A DNA stretch of 64,000 nucleotides from JARYGU01 sp033795365 (GCA_033795365.1 JARYGU010000021.1:1-64000); one strand, 5' to 3'. Positions 16,489 through 25,304 are shown, numbered from the stretch's first letter. Notes: generated from the sequence alone by a model not told the origin. Numbers and translations are program-made.

Positions 16489-16929
16489 ATGATCCGCCCC
16501 GCACTCGCTGCCGACCGGAACCGCGTGCTTGCGATGGCTAAGGCCTTTCACGCCGCGGCGGATCTGCCCTTCGCGTTCTCGGCGCCGATGGCCTCGCTGC
16601 TGTTCGACACGGCACTTGTCGACGACGACCGGCTTTGCCTCGTCTATGAGCAGGACGGTGTTGCTGTCGGCGTGCTCGCCGCCCATGCCGCACCGCACAT
16701 GCTGGCGCCGGTGAAGATCGCCCAGGAGATCATGTGGTGGATCGAGCCGGAGCATCGTGGCCGTGCCGCGTGCCGCATGTTGCACGCCTATGAAGAGTGG
16801 GCGAGGGCGCGCGGCTGCGTCATCATCCACATGGTCGGGCTCGGCTCCGATCCTGTCACCACGAAGCTATACGAGCGGCACGGTTACCGCGCCGCCGAAC
16901 GGCATTTCATGAAGCCTCTTCCGGCTTAA
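16489..16929 (+). CDS. GNAT-family N-acetyltransferase in tail module
   Basis: The 146-residue protein has the GNAT order: strand and helix at MIRPALAADRNRVLAMAKAFHA, LCLVYEQDGVAVGVLAA, the acetyl-CoA loop EIMWWIEPEHRGRAACRMLHAYEEWARARG, and YERHGYRAAERHFMKPL at the end. The Q/R-x-x-G-x-A loop is present as EHRGRAA. It occupies the slot of the NlpC/P60 peptidase between hub and tail-tip genes. Targets could be a phage or host protein or small molecule; the sequence does not say. Confidence 0.75.
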   Translation: MIRPALAADRNRVLAMAKAFHAAADLPFAFSAPMASLLFDTALVDDDRLCLVYEQDGVAVGVLAAHAAPHMLAPVKIAQEIMWWIEPEHRGRAACRMLHAYEEWARARGCVIIHMVGLGSDPVTTKLYERHGYRAAERHFMKPLPA

Positions 16930-16944
16930 GGACACCGTACATCC

Positions 16945-19791
16945 ATGGCAATTTTCACCAGCGCCGCCCTCGGTGCGGGACTGATCAGTCTTGGCTCCGG
17001 GTTTCTGGCGACCGTCAGTGCGATCGCGCTCAACGCCGCCGTCGGCATCGGCCTGCAGCTCGCCGTCGCGTCGCTCAACAAGCCGGATGCGCCGGAGCCG
17101 CTCGGCGTGCGCGGCAAGATGCAGTCCGGCGGCGACGTGCCGCGCTCCCTCATCATGGGCCGTCGCGCTTCCGCCGGCTCTCTCGTCTATGCCAACACCT
17201 GGGGCCAGGCGGGCAAGACGCCGAACGCCTATTTCACGCAGGTTATCTCGCTTTCCGACATGCCTGTCTCCGGCATGACGGCCATGTGGGTGAATGGCGA
17301 GCCGGTCACCGTCGATACGAGCGACGCCTCCGTTGCGGGCACCTTCGGCTATCCGGTCACGGAATACCGCACCGGCAGCCGGGACCATCTCTGGGTCAAA
17401 TTCTACGACGGCACGCAGACCGCGGCGGATAGCTGGCTCGTCAGCAATGTGTCTTCTGCAGCGCGTCCTTATGAGAATACGCGCGTCGGCCGAGGCATCG
17501 CCTATGCGGTCGTCACGGCCCGTTCCAATCCCGAACTGTTCAGCGGCTTTCCGTCCTTCCGCTTCGAGCTTCAGGGCATGCCGCTCTACGATGTCTCGAA
17601 GGACAGCACGGCCGGAGGCTCCGGCGCTCATCGCTGGGACAATCCGGCGACCTGGGGCGGCGACGGCGACGATCTGCCGGCCGTGCAGGTCTACAACATC
17701 ATGCGCGGCATCCGCTATAACGGCGACTGGCTGTATGGCCTGCAGAATACGCCGGCTGCGCGCTTCCCGGCCTCCGACTGGATTTCCCAGATCGCCAAGT
17801 GCCGTTTGCAGGTGGAAGGGCCGAACGGCCTCGAAGCCCAGTATATGACCGGGGCCGAGATCGCGGTCGGGACAGAGATCGGCACATGTATCGAGACTAT
17901 CTTGATGGGTTGTCAGGGACGGCCGATCGAGACCGGCGGCATCTACAAGATCCGTGTTGGCGAACCGGGCAATCCCTCCTTCGCCTTCACCGACGCAGAT
18001 ATCATCTCGACCGTCGAGCAGACGAACAAGCCATTCCTCGGCCTTGCCGACAGCATCAACGGCATCACGGCGCGCTATCCCGAGCCGGAGGAAAGCTGGA
18101 ACGTCAAGCCGGCGCCGCCGCTTTACAGAGCGGATTATGAGGCGCGGGACGGCAATCGCCGGCTGGTCAGCGATCTCGACCTGACGACGGTCTCGCGCTC
18201 GCGTCAGGTTCAGCAGATCATGAAGGCCGCCCTGGCGGAGGCACGGCGCGAACGCCGGCATACGCTGGTTCTGCCGCCCGCCTTCTGGACAGCCGAGCCG
18301 GGGGATGTCTGCACGTGGACATCGGCCCGTAACGGCTATGTTTCGAAACTCTTCCGCGTCGACGGCGTCGCCGACCGGACGAACCTCGATGTCATGGTCG
18401 ATGTGACGGAAGTCGATCCGACGGACTATCAGTTCAACTTCTTCACGGATTACCGGCCGCCCGTCTTCTCGCCGATCTCGCCGGATCGCCCGCCCGCTCA
18501 GCCCATGGAAGGCTGGCAGGTGTTCCCGGCGACGATCTATGACGCTCAGGGCAATGCACGCCGGCCGTCCATACAGGTCAATTGCGCAGCGGATCAGGAC
18601 GATGTCCGCAATGTCTGGATACAGGTCCGGTTGAAGGCGAGCGGTCTGGTCGTCTTTGACAGCGATGCGACGGCCTATGCGCCGCCCCATAGCTGGACAC
18701 TCAACGGCGTGTTCCTGCCTTTGACCGAGTATCAGGTGCGGGGACGATTCGTTCCATATTCAAACCGTCCGATGGAATGGTCGGCCTGGCTGGATGTGAC
18801 GACGCCCGACGTGAAGCTCGCGCCTGGTCTCGATTTTGATCCGTACGAGGGTGTGACCGGCTTTGACAATCTCGATGAAGACCTTGCCGGCTATCAGGAG
18901 TGGCTCGGCTCCGGCGTGCGCGAGATCCGCGAGCGGATGGAGGAGATCGACAGCCTTCTTGCCGACCAGGACTTCGGCAACGCGCTCGACCGGCAGAAGC
19001 TTCGAGAGCAGGTGACCGCGACCTTCGAAGGGGCGCGGGCCGAATATATGCGCGAGGTCCAGGTCCTGGCGACGGCGGATGCGGCGCTTGCGACGCGGAT
19101 CGAAAGCCTGACCGCCACGGTAGGTGTGAACAAGGCCGAGTTCCTGTCACAAGTGCAGGTGCTGGTAAACGCCGACACCGCGTTATCGCAGAGTATCAAT
19201 TCACTCTCTACGAACTTCGGCTCATTCCAATCGTCGGTGAACAGCCGGCTTGTTGCCCTGTCGGATGCAGATGAAGCACTGGCTCTTTCTGTCGACGAGC
19301 TGGAGGCGCAAGTCTTCGATCCTGCGACGGGCCTTCCGGCAGTGGCGAGCGCCGTGAGCGGGCTGCAGTCTCAGGTCTCGACAATCGATGGGCGGGTGAC
19401 ATCGCTGGCAACGGCGCTCACGTCCGTCACGGCCGCCTCGTCGTCCGGCGATGTCAACACGGCGAACTTTCGCATGGCGGCGATGTCGGGTCCGTCCGGC
19501 TATTCGCGTATCGGCGCGCAGGCCCGACAGGGCGGCGCCGGAGCATGGCGAGCGGCGGCATGGTATCTCGACGTGCCGAACAACACCGCGCTGCCGACGC
19601 GATTTCTCGTCGAAGCGGATCAGTTCATCGTCGTGGCAGGAAACAACCTGAACAATCCCTTTGTGGTGGACGGCAACGCGGTGCGCATGAACGTCGCGAA
19701 CATCGGGACCGTTAACGCGGGCCGGATGCTGGCACTTAACGGCAAGGTCGATTTCAACCTCAATGCCGGCACGCTGGAGTTTTACTCATGA
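16945..19791 (+). CDS. J-like tail-tip / host specificity protein
   Basis: The 948-residue protein has a hydrophobic N-terminus (SLGSGFLATVSAIALNAAVGIGLQLAV), then GDVPRSLIMGRRASAGSLVYANTWG and a long beta-rich hub (about 200-640, with fibronectin-like PDVKLAPGLDFDP after it). A helical/coiled-coil stalk with repeated ATADAALATRIESLTA units (about 690-840) and a C-terminal DUF1983-like domain (ANFRMAAM..GYSRIGAQAR, NAGRMLALNGKVDFNL) complete it. It forms the central tip and adsorption apparatus. It overlaps the next gene by ATGA. Confidence 0.85.
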   Translation: MAIFTSAALGAGLISLGSGFLATVSAIALNAAVGIGLQLAVASLNKPDAPEPLGVRGKMQSGGDVPRSLIMGRRASAGSLVYANTWGQAGKTPNAYFTQVISLSDMPVSGMTAMWVNGEPVTVDTSDASVAGTFGYPVTEYRTGSRDHLWVKFYDGTQTAADSWLVSNVSSAARPYENTRVGRGIAYAVVTARSNPELFSGFPSFRFELQGMPLYDVSKDSTAGGSGAHRWDNPATWGGDGDDLPAVQVYNIMRGIRYNGDWLYGLQNTPAARFPASDWISQIAKCRLQVEGPNGLEAQYMTGAEIAVGTEIGTCIETILMGCQGRPIETGGIYKIRVGEPGNPSFAFTDADIISTVEQTNKPFLGLADSINGITARYPEPEESWNVKPAPPLYRADYEARDGNRRLVSDLDLTTVSRSRQVQQIMKAALAEARRERRHTLVLPPAFWTAEPGDVCTWTSARNGYVSKLFRVDGVADRTNLDVMVDVTEVDPTDYQFNFFTDYRPPVFSPISPDRPPAQPMEGWQVFPATIYDAQGNARRPSIQVNCAADQDDVRNVWIQVRLKASGLVVFDSDATAYAPPHSWTLNGVFLPLTEYQVRGRFVPYSNRPMEWSAWLDVTTPDVKLAPGLDFDPYEGVTGFDNLDEDLAGYQEWLGSGVREIRERMEEIDSLLADQDFGNALDRQKLREQVTATFEGARAEYMREVQVLATADAALATRIESLTATVGVNKAEFLSQVQVLVNADTALSQSINSLSTNFGSFQSSVNSRLVALSDADEALALSVDELEAQVFDPATGLPAVASAVSGLQSQVSTIDGRVTSLATALTSVTAASSSGDVNTANFRMAAMSGPSGYSRIGAQARQGGAGAWRAAAWYLDVPNNTALPTRFLVEADQFIVVAGNNLNNPFVVDGNAVRMNVANIGTVNAGRMLALNGKVDFNLNAGTLEFYS

Positions 19792-21320
19792 CGCGGACGC
19801 TGATTGGCTTCGACTATACGAATACGCCCTGCGTCAAGATCACCAAGGGGAACTTCGACCCGAAGACGACGCCGGATGCCGAGCGGGAAAAGTTTCTGTT
19901 CTCATCCAAGTGGGCGAACCTGGTCTCGCCCATTTCTATGGAAGTTCAAAATTTCGCGTCCAGCCCTGCCGGTCTGAGTTATCAGCCATCCGGCGCGGGG
20001 CCGACGAACTTCACCCGCGCCCGATATCGCTTTACGACTTCGGCAGGCGTCCGGATCTCCTACTATTACCGCAGCTCACGGTTCACCGATCTTCGATACG
20101 ACATGCCGCTTACGGCGGTCATATGGAAGAACCCTGCAGGCCGCTTCGCGGGAAGCCGCGTTCAGCAATCGAGAGGAGGGCAAAGCGGGCCGAATGGGAA
20201 GGGCGGCTATTACGCGACGGGCAACGCGCGAGAAGCCGGGTGGATGAACAACGTTCAAACCTATCTCGATGGCAATGTGCAAGCGACAATGACCTATGGG
20301 ACTGCAGTCAGTTGCTCCGACAACGACACGCAGAGAGACGTTGCGGACGATACGATGGAAAAGCGGCTCATCGTGTTCAACCTGCCGGGAAACAACGTGC
20401 CGCTGGATGGCCCGACAACAGTGCCGGACCCCGCCGGCAAGCTTGCTATCCAGATCAGCAGCACTCAGACGCGGGTCGCCAAACCCGGTTTTGACGTGAG
20501 GACCGCTGCCCCGTCGCAGATCGCCTTCGATGCGAACAATCGGGCAATCCGGGTGATTGCGGCCAATGACATTGCCATTCCCGCCGGCATATCCAGCTTC
20601 AATCTCGGCGTCAGCATTCCGGAAGAAGCGTTCGCGCTGGTGCACTTCTACGAGGGGTCGACAATCACCTATCCCGGAAGCGGCTATCTTCGTCAGTTCG
20701 GCGCCGACTACTGGTTCACCGGCACGAACATCAACTTCGACAGCACCGACACATGCCGCGCCCGCTTCATCGTTCTGGCTTATGACAATTCCCCGCCTAC
20801 ATCGGGCACGAACCGGGTGTTCAGAAACTTCGTCGAAAACGGGGAATACGTCGTTCAGTTCCTGCGGCCAGGAGCAAGCGCCAACCCTTCTTTCGCGGAC
20901 ATCGTGCTTGATAGCCGCTGGCCGGTCCTGCAGATTTTGAGGGAAGGTTATTTGAACGTTTCGAGTGGCGTCAGCACCCAGACGATCAACTACGATGCGA
21001 CCGGATTTTTCCCCTTCATCATCTACGCCACAAATCACGGCGCGGGAACGAGCAACGTCGGCGGCTTCGTCCAGCTCAACTTTTCGTCAAGGGTGAGAAT
21101 GCCTTTCGTCAAGGCCGTGATCGGTCTGGGAAGCCTGGAAAACTCCTACGCCGGAGACTGCACCTATGTCCGCTACAACACGTCATCCGCGACGTTCTAC
21201 ACATATCGCGGACGCCCGGTCGATTCCCGGTGGAGACCCAGCGATGACGCCTATGAGTTCGAGTCCGACGACAATCCAATAACCGGCATCCGCTACTACG
21301 TTTTAGGAATCCCGACATGA
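19788..21320 (+). CDS. Unknown 510-aa tail protein
   Basis: Located between the tail-tip protein and the fibre and overlapping both neighbours by four bases, this protein is almost certainly structural. It is beta-rich with many aromatic residues and several small extracellular-type motifs (YNTSSATFYTYRGRPVDSRW near the end). There are two weakly similar halves around the segments with YPGSGYLRQFGADYWFTG and NVGGFVQLNFSSRVRMPF. No known domain is recognised. It may be the receptor-binding protein. Confidence 0.6.
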   Translation: MTRTLIGFDYTNTPCVKITKGNFDPKTTPDAEREKFLFSSKWANLVSPISMEVQNFASSPAGLSYQPSGAGPTNFTRARYRFTTSAGVRISYYYRSSRFTDLRYDMPLTAVIWKNPAGRFAGSRVQQSRGGQSGPNGKGGYYATGNAREAGWMNNVQTYLDGNVQATMTYGTAVSCSDNDTQRDVADDTMEKRLIVFNLPGNNVPLDGPTTVPDPAGKLAIQISSTQTRVAKPGFDVRTAAPSQIAFDANNRAIRVIAANDIAIPAGISSFNLGVSIPEEAFALVHFYEGSTITYPGSGYLRQFGADYWFTGTNINFDSTDTCRARFIVLAYDNSPPTSGTNRVFRNFVENGEYVVQFLRPGASANPSFADIVLDSRWPVLQILREGYLNVSSGVSTQTINYDATGFFPFIIYATNHGAGTSNVGGFVQLNFSSRVRMPFVKAVIGLGSLENSYAGDCTYVRYNTSSATFYTYRGRPVDSRWRPSDDAYEFESDDNPITGIRYYVLGIPT

Positions 21321-21598
21321 CAGAGATGAAAGATACCGCCCCTGCGCAGGCGGCGACGCCGGCCGGCGTCATGATCACCGTGCAGACGCAGCTTCGCGAG
21401 CAGCAGGTCGAATGCGACTGGCACCGCCGGCGATTGCTGATGCTCTCGCAGATCAACGCCGACCTGATGACCCTGAACGAGCAGCTTTCCGCGGAGCTCG
21501 CGGCGGCTCATCGACAGATCGAGGAGATGGAGGACGAATTCATGAGCCGGGCCGAAAGCCCGGAGACGAGGGAGGATGCCGATGGCGCTGCAGAGTGA
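21317..21598 (+). CDS. Small coiled-coil protein before the tail fibre
   Basis: The 93-residue protein is mostly helical. Its second half (LLMLSQINADLMTLNEQLSAELAAAHRQIEEMEDEF) has a clear heptad pattern, so it probably forms a coiled coil. It overlaps the upstream gene by four and the fibre gene by 17 bases. A fibre chaperone or linker is likely by position. Confidence 0.6.
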   Translation: MTEMKDTAPAQAATPAGVMITVQTQLREQQVECDWHRRRLLMLSQINADLMTLNEQLSAELAAAHRQIEEMEDEFMSRAESPETREDADGAAE

Positions 21599-23318
21599 CT
21601 ACACGGCGGGAACGATCACGATTGCCGCCAACGGCACGGCGGTCACCGGGACGGGCACCGGCTGGCTGACGGCCGGCTTTCAGGTGGGCGATCTGCTTTT
21701 CGCCAACGGATGGGTCGGCGTTGTTCTTTCGGTCAACAGCAACACATCGCTGACGCTGGCGCAGCCCTGGCGAGGCGGCGCCCTGAATGGCGCACCCTAT
21801 CGTCTGCGGTATCAGTCGGACGGTTCGCGCTTCTCAGCACAGGCGCGGGCACTGATCAATCTGCTTGGTGGAAGCGGGAACTTCGAGGCCTTCGCGGGCC
21901 TCGTCGGTGCGGCAAACCGGGTGCCGATCTTCACCGGTGTCGGCACCATGTCTGCTGTCGACAGAGCGACCATGCTCGATACGGTCCTGGGTCTTGGTTC
22001 GCCGGGAACGAAGGGAATAGATCTTCTCCAATCGACCACGACGCTGAATGCGCTTTCAAGGCTGGGTCCGGTCTTGGGGGGCTCCATTCCCGTTCCCTCT
22101 GGCGCAGGCGTCGGACTTGCGGACGGTGATTTCAATTCCATCAACATCCCCGGCGTCTACACCATCGCAAGCAACTGGATAAACGGGCCGTTGGGCGCCG
22201 CTTCGACCGGTTATGCGGCAATCATGGTGGTGTTGGCCCGGTCCTTTAGCAATGGATATGTCCAGATCGTACACCTGAACGGCGGCGAAGTTTGGAAACG
22301 CCATACTTCCGAGTCCGGAGGAACTGCATGGCCAAACGCGTGGGAACGTATCCCTCGTACCGTGTCTGCAAATACATGGTCGCAGTCGCAGATGATTGAC
22401 GGTGGCACCAGTTCTATGAGTTGGCAAGTTACCCGGTCTGATGCCCAAGCCGGACTCGGCGTTGTAATTTCAGGAGAGGGATTGGTCGGGCAAGTTGGTT
22501 CCATTACAAATCATCCATTCATATTTCGAACCAACACCGCCGAACGAATGAGAATCTCAGAGGGTGGTCAAGTTACGATTGGCACGACTGTACCAATCAC
22601 CACGACATCCGGCACCAACACCGGACATTACTTTGAGGCGGGCGGCAGATATCATCGTCGCTCTAACGGCTACCAACCGTTTATCCAAAGTCGGTTGAAT
22701 ACGGCCGGTGCTTGTCAGGAGTTCTATTTCGATTACACGCAGGTCGGTACGATCGGTGTCAACTCGACGGCAACGAGCTACAACACTTCATCAGACTACC
22801 GCCTGAAGGAGAACGTCGAGCCGTTGATCTCCTTCACCCTGACGGCCGAGCAGTTCGATCTTCTCGACGACTGCCTATTGCGGGTGATGACCTACCGGCC
22901 GGTTTCATACAGCTGGATTAGTACCGGCGAGCTTTCTCGTGGTTTCATCGCGCACGAGCTGCAGCAGGTCGCACCTCATGCCGTCGCCGGAGAGAAGGAC
23001 GAGATGCGCAATGTCGGGACTATCACGATCCCGGAGCACACCGTTGAGGTCGAGGACCCCGAAACGGGTGGCCTGGTTGAGCGCATTGTGCCGGTGCAGG
23101 AAATCGCGAAAAGCTACGAAGGCGACCTTGCGTCCTACCGGGAGGGCTCGACCTGGGAAAAGACGCACGAGGAGCCGGTCTATCAGGGCGTCGACACCAG
23201 CAAGCTCGTTGCGGACCTAACGGCCGCGCTGCAATCGCTCACCGTGCTCATGCTCGAACAGGCAGCGGCGATCGAAGGTCTCAAGGCCCGCGTCGCGGCG
23301 ATCGAAGCTGCCGGCTGA
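21582..23318 (+). CDS. Tail fibre with S74 intramolecular chaperone
   Basis: The 578-residue protein starts with an SDYTAGTITIAANGTAVTG domain seen at phage fibre N-termini and has a beta-helical middle. It ends in a peptidase S74-type chaperone: SDYRLKENVEPL (catalytic Ser before Asp) at about 407-418, GFIAHELQQVAPHAV at about 457-471 and a C-terminal coiled coil. S74 domains fold the trimeric fibre and then cut themselves off. GGGAGG stands six bases before ATG 21582, so that start is preferred to ATG 21576. Confidence 0.85.
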   Translation: MALQSDYTAGTITIAANGTAVTGTGTGWLTAGFQVGDLLFANGWVGVVLSVNSNTSLTLAQPWRGGALNGAPYRLRYQSDGSRFSAQARALINLLGGSGNFEAFAGLVGAANRVPIFTGVGTMSAVDRATMLDTVLGLGSPGTKGIDLLQSTTTLNALSRLGPVLGGSIPVPSGAGVGLADGDFNSINIPGVYTIASNWINGPLGAASTGYAAIMVVLARSFSNGYVQIVHLNGGEVWKRHTSESGGTAWPNAWERIPRTVSANTWSQSQMIDGGTSSMSWQVTRSDAQAGLGVVISGEGLVGQVGSITNHPFIFRTNTAERMRISEGGQVTIGTTVPITTTSGTNTGHYFEAGGRYHRRSNGYQPFIQSRLNTAGACQEFYFDYTQVGTIGVNSTATSYNTSSDYRLKENVEPLISFTLTAEQFDLLDDCLLRVMTYRPVSYSWISTGELSRGFIAHELQQVAPHAVAGEKDEMRNVGTITIPEHTVEVEDPETGGLVERIVPVQEIAKSYEGDLASYREGSTWEKTHEEPVYQGVDTSKLVADLTAALQSLTVLMLEQAAAIEGLKARVAAIEAAG

Positions 23319-23333
23319 TCGTCACAATGCAGC

Positions 23334-23412
23334 GGAGACCCGAGTTGGGGCGTTGATGGGATTCTCAGCTTTAGCTCGGGTCTCTTGTCTCCGGGGTTTC
23401 GAAGGCGGAGAC
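23334..23412 (+). ncRNA. Structured RNA element, copy 1
   Basis: GAGACCCGAG (23335-23344) pairs perfectly with CTCGGGTCTC (23375-23384), extendable by wobble pairs on both sides. A second stem joins GTCTCC (23387-23392) with GGAGAC (23407-23412). The GGAGAC at 23334-23339 could instead pair with the GTCTCC at 23387, so two exclusive folds exist. It starts 16 bases after the tail fibre stop and may act as terminator, mRNA stabiliser or an independent small RNA. Confidence 0.45.
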
Positions 23413-23457
23413 GCGCACAGATTTATCACGTTTTTGAAACGCCGCAACGGGGGGGCA

Positions 23458-23499
23458 GAGGCCCGAGTAGGGAAGCATATGAAGCTTGGCTCGGGCCTC
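23458..23499 (+). ncRNA. Structured RNA element, copy 2
   Basis: GAGGCCCGAG (23458-23467) pairs perfectly with CTCGGGCCTC (23490-23499); inside, AAGC (23473-23476) can pair with GCTT (23484-23487). Sequence around the stem (CCCGAGT.GGG ... GCTT.GCTCGGG.CTC) is shared with copy 1 while the stems differ by a compensatory A-T to G-C change. That suggests conserved structure. No coding frame fits this stretch. Confidence 0.45.
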
Positions 23500-23562
23500 C
23501 GGTCCCCTGGTCCCAGAGAGACGACTCGATGCTATCACGCGTGCGCTGTTCGACAACTTGAA

Positions 23563-23676
23563 CTAAATGAGTACCAGCACCGGGAGACCGATTGCGGCTG
23601 CGGCCAACAGGCCAGCCGTTCCTACCCGTGACCACCACATGATGCGGGTTCGATAGCCGTGCCAATCGTAATCCAT
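23563..23676 (-). CDS. Tiny membrane protein, 37 aa
   Basis: The ATG at 23676 is preceded by GGAG at seven bases. The product begins MDYDWHGYRTRIMWWSRV and ends in a hydrophobic helix (GTAGLLAAAAIGLPVLVLI), so it would be a single-span membrane peptide. It lies leftward between tail fibre and endolysin. It could be a lysis regulator or superinfection protein; nothing in the sequence decides. Confidence 0.4.
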   Translation of the reverse strand: MDYDWHGYRTRIMWWSRVGTAGLLAAAAIGLPVLVLI

Positions 23677-23715
23677 AGCTTCACTCCAATGCCGGCTTTG
23701 GTCGTGAACGTGCGC

Positions 23716-23808
23716 CTAATACGCCTGCCAGATCAGGAAAATCCCGGCGGCAAGACAGATGAAGACGTTCAATTCAATAGCGTAGCGGAGCGGGTGAAAT
23801 GCTCGCAT
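23716..23808 (-). CDS. Tiny membrane protein, 30 aa
   Basis: The ATG at 23808 follows AAGGG by about nine bases. The product MRAFHPLRYAIELNVFICLA is followed by AGIFLIWQAY, one membrane span with a basic start. It is the first of two leftward mini-genes before the endolysin and shares their uncertain role. Confidence 0.4.
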   Translation of the reverse strand: MRAFHPLRYAIELNVFICLAAGIFLIWQAY

Positions 23809-23883
23809 CGGATGATCCCTTAAACGGGTGAACATCCCCCAACGCTGGTCCGCCCCTCAAGTTCCAAGGAAAGGAAAACCATC

Positions 23884-24567
23884 ATGACACGACGCATCAA
23901 CGCGGCGGGGCTTTCGCACGTCAAGCAGTGGGAAGGCCTCGAACTTGTCGCCTACAAGGACGTGGCCGGTGTTCTGACCATCGGCTACGGTCATACAAGC
24001 GCTGCCGGCATCCCGCATGTAAAGGCCGGCATGCGGATCAGCGAGAAGGAGGCGGAGGATATCCTCCGGGCCGATCTCGCCAAATTCGAGGAGCGGGTCG
24101 AGCGCCTGGTGAAGGTGCCGCTGACGGACAATCAGTTCGCCGTGCTCGTCTCCTTCGACTTCAACACCGGCAAGCTGCACTCGTCCACGCTGCTGAAGAA
24201 GCTCAATGCCGGCGACTATGGCGCCGTGCCGGTCGAGCTGATGAAATGGGTGCACTCGGGAGGCAAGAAGGTGAAAGGTCTCGTCAATCGACGCGCTGCC
24301 GAGGCAGGTCTTTGGGCAAAGGGCGAGTTCGTCTCGTCCAATACCGTCGATGCAAGCACGAAGGTGCCAGCGCAGGATGTCGTGGTGGTCGGCACGACGG
24401 GTGCTGCCGGGGCGGGCGCAACGGTCGGCCCAGCTATCCCCGAGATCCTCGACGCCGTCACCAGCCAGCAGCAGGAGCTTTCCAGCGGGGAGTGGGTGCG
24501 GATAACGATCGCCGCCGTGATCGTTGGTCTCACGCTCTACGGCATCTGGCGAAAGATCCGCTCTTGA
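23884..24567 (+). CDS. GH24 endolysin with C-terminal membrane anchor
   Basis: Residues 1-150 are a T4-type lysozyme: catalytic triad E17, D26, T32 with the same spacing as T4 lysozyme (11/20/26), in EGLELVAYKD and TIGYGHT. DNQFAVLVSFDFNTG and RRAAEAGLWAKG follow. A low-complexity linker leads to a hydrophobic helix (RITIAAVIVGLTLYGIW, about 205-222) ending RKIRS. There is no N-terminal signal, so the enzyme would be tail-anchored. It cuts peptidoglycan at lysis. Its stop overlaps the i-spanin start. Confidence 0.9.
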   Translation: MTRRINAAGLSHVKQWEGLELVAYKDVAGVLTIGYGHTSAAGIPHVKAGMRISEKEAEDILRADLAKFEERVERLVKVPLTDNQFAVLVSFDFNTGKLHSSTLLKKLNAGDYGAVPVELMKWVHSGGKKVKGLVNRRAAEAGLWAKGEFVSSNTVDASTKVPAQDVVVVGTTGAAGAGATVGPAIPEILDAVTSQQQELSSGEWVRITIAAVIVGLTLYGIWRKIRS

Positions 24568-24809
24568 TGTTCACCACGCCACGCCTTGTTGCCGCGGGCG
24601 CCGTGCTTGCGCTCGTCTGCGGCTTTCTCATCTGGATCTACAATCGGGGCGGAGAGGATGTCCGCTCGGCAATCGAAAGGCAGAACAATGACGCTGCGAA
24701 CCGTGCTGATGAAGGCGCTCTTGATTATGACGCCTGCCGCGATGCTGGCCGGGTGTGGGATTTCCGGGCCGGCCGATGCGCTGGGCCTGCGGCGCGTCGT
24801 GGGGACTGA
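24567..24809 (+). CDS. Inner-membrane spanin-like protein (Rz-type)
   Basis: The 80-residue product has an N-terminal membrane anchor (LVAAGAVLALVCGFLIWIY, about 7-25) and a short charged periplasmic part with two Cys. It starts at the endolysin stop (TGATG) and the o-spanin gene begins inside it in the +1 frame. This is the lambda Rz/Rz1 layout. The periplasmic domain is shorter than in Rz, so the call rests mainly on context. Confidence 0.6.
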   Translation: MFTTPRLVAAGAVLALVCGFLIWIYNRGGEDVRSAIERQNNDAANRADEGALDYDACRDAGRVWDFRAGRCAGPAARRGD

Positions 24810-24936
24810 CCTGATCGGCGCTCGAGGCGCGACGGATGCCGACCAGCGCAAGATCGACCGGACGATCGTGCGGCTCTGCGCCGGCGGCGTCTATGGGCGT
24901 GATGACTGCGGGCGGCATGGCGAGGCGCTGAAATGA
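24688..24936 (+). CDS. Outer-membrane spanin-like lipoprotein (Rz1-type)
   Basis: The 82-residue product has a lipoprotein signal with lipobox L20-A-G-C23 (PAAMLAGC). The mature part is not Pro-rich as in lambda Rz1 but is of similar size. It begins inside the i-spanin gene, in another frame, after AAAGG. With the inner spanin it would fuse the membranes at lysis. It overlaps the following holin-like gene by ATGA. Confidence 0.65.
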   Translation: MTLRTVLMKALLIMTPAAMLAGCGISGPADALGLRRVVGTDLIGARGATDADQRKIDRTIVRLCAGGVYGRDDCGRHGEALK

Positions 24937-25304
24937 CACCACCGGAATACGATGCCGCCGTGCATCGGCAGCTTGGAGAGCTCGTTGCCGGAATGAAAGG
25001 GCTGCAGGATGCCTTTGTGCGGATGGAACAGCAGAACCAGCGGTCGGAAGACAAATCTCTTGAGAGCCGTTCGAAGGTCCATAAGCGCATGGATGAGCTT
25101 GTGGACCGCGTTGGTAAAGTCGAGACTTCCGTTGCAACGGTTCAGGACGACGTGAAGGAAATGAAGCCGGTGACCGACGAGGTGCGGCGCTGGAAGCTTA
25201 TGGGTATGGGCGCTCTGGGAGTGATCGGCATTGGCGCGCTGGCGGCGGGCGTCACCTTTGCGGAGGCTATCCGCCGGATCGCCCGGATCGTGGTTGGAGG
25301 GTGA
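24933..25304 (+). CDS. Holin-like coiled-coil membrane protein (DUF1515-like)
   Basis: The 123-residue protein has a long heptad coiled coil (about 25-85, HKRMDELVDRVGKVETSVATVQDDVKEM) followed by a single hydrophobic helix (MGMGALGVIGIGALAAGVTFAEAI) and a basic tail. This is the layout of DUF1515 proteins found in rhizobial prophage lysis blocks. A holin or pore-related function fits the position after the spanins. Confidence 0.6.
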   Translation: MTPPEYDAAVHRQLGELVAGMKGLQDAFVRMEQQNQRSEDKSLESRSKVHKRMDELVDRVGKVETSVATVQDDVKEMKPVTDEVRRWKLMGMGALGVIGIGALAAGVTFAEAIRRIARIVVGG

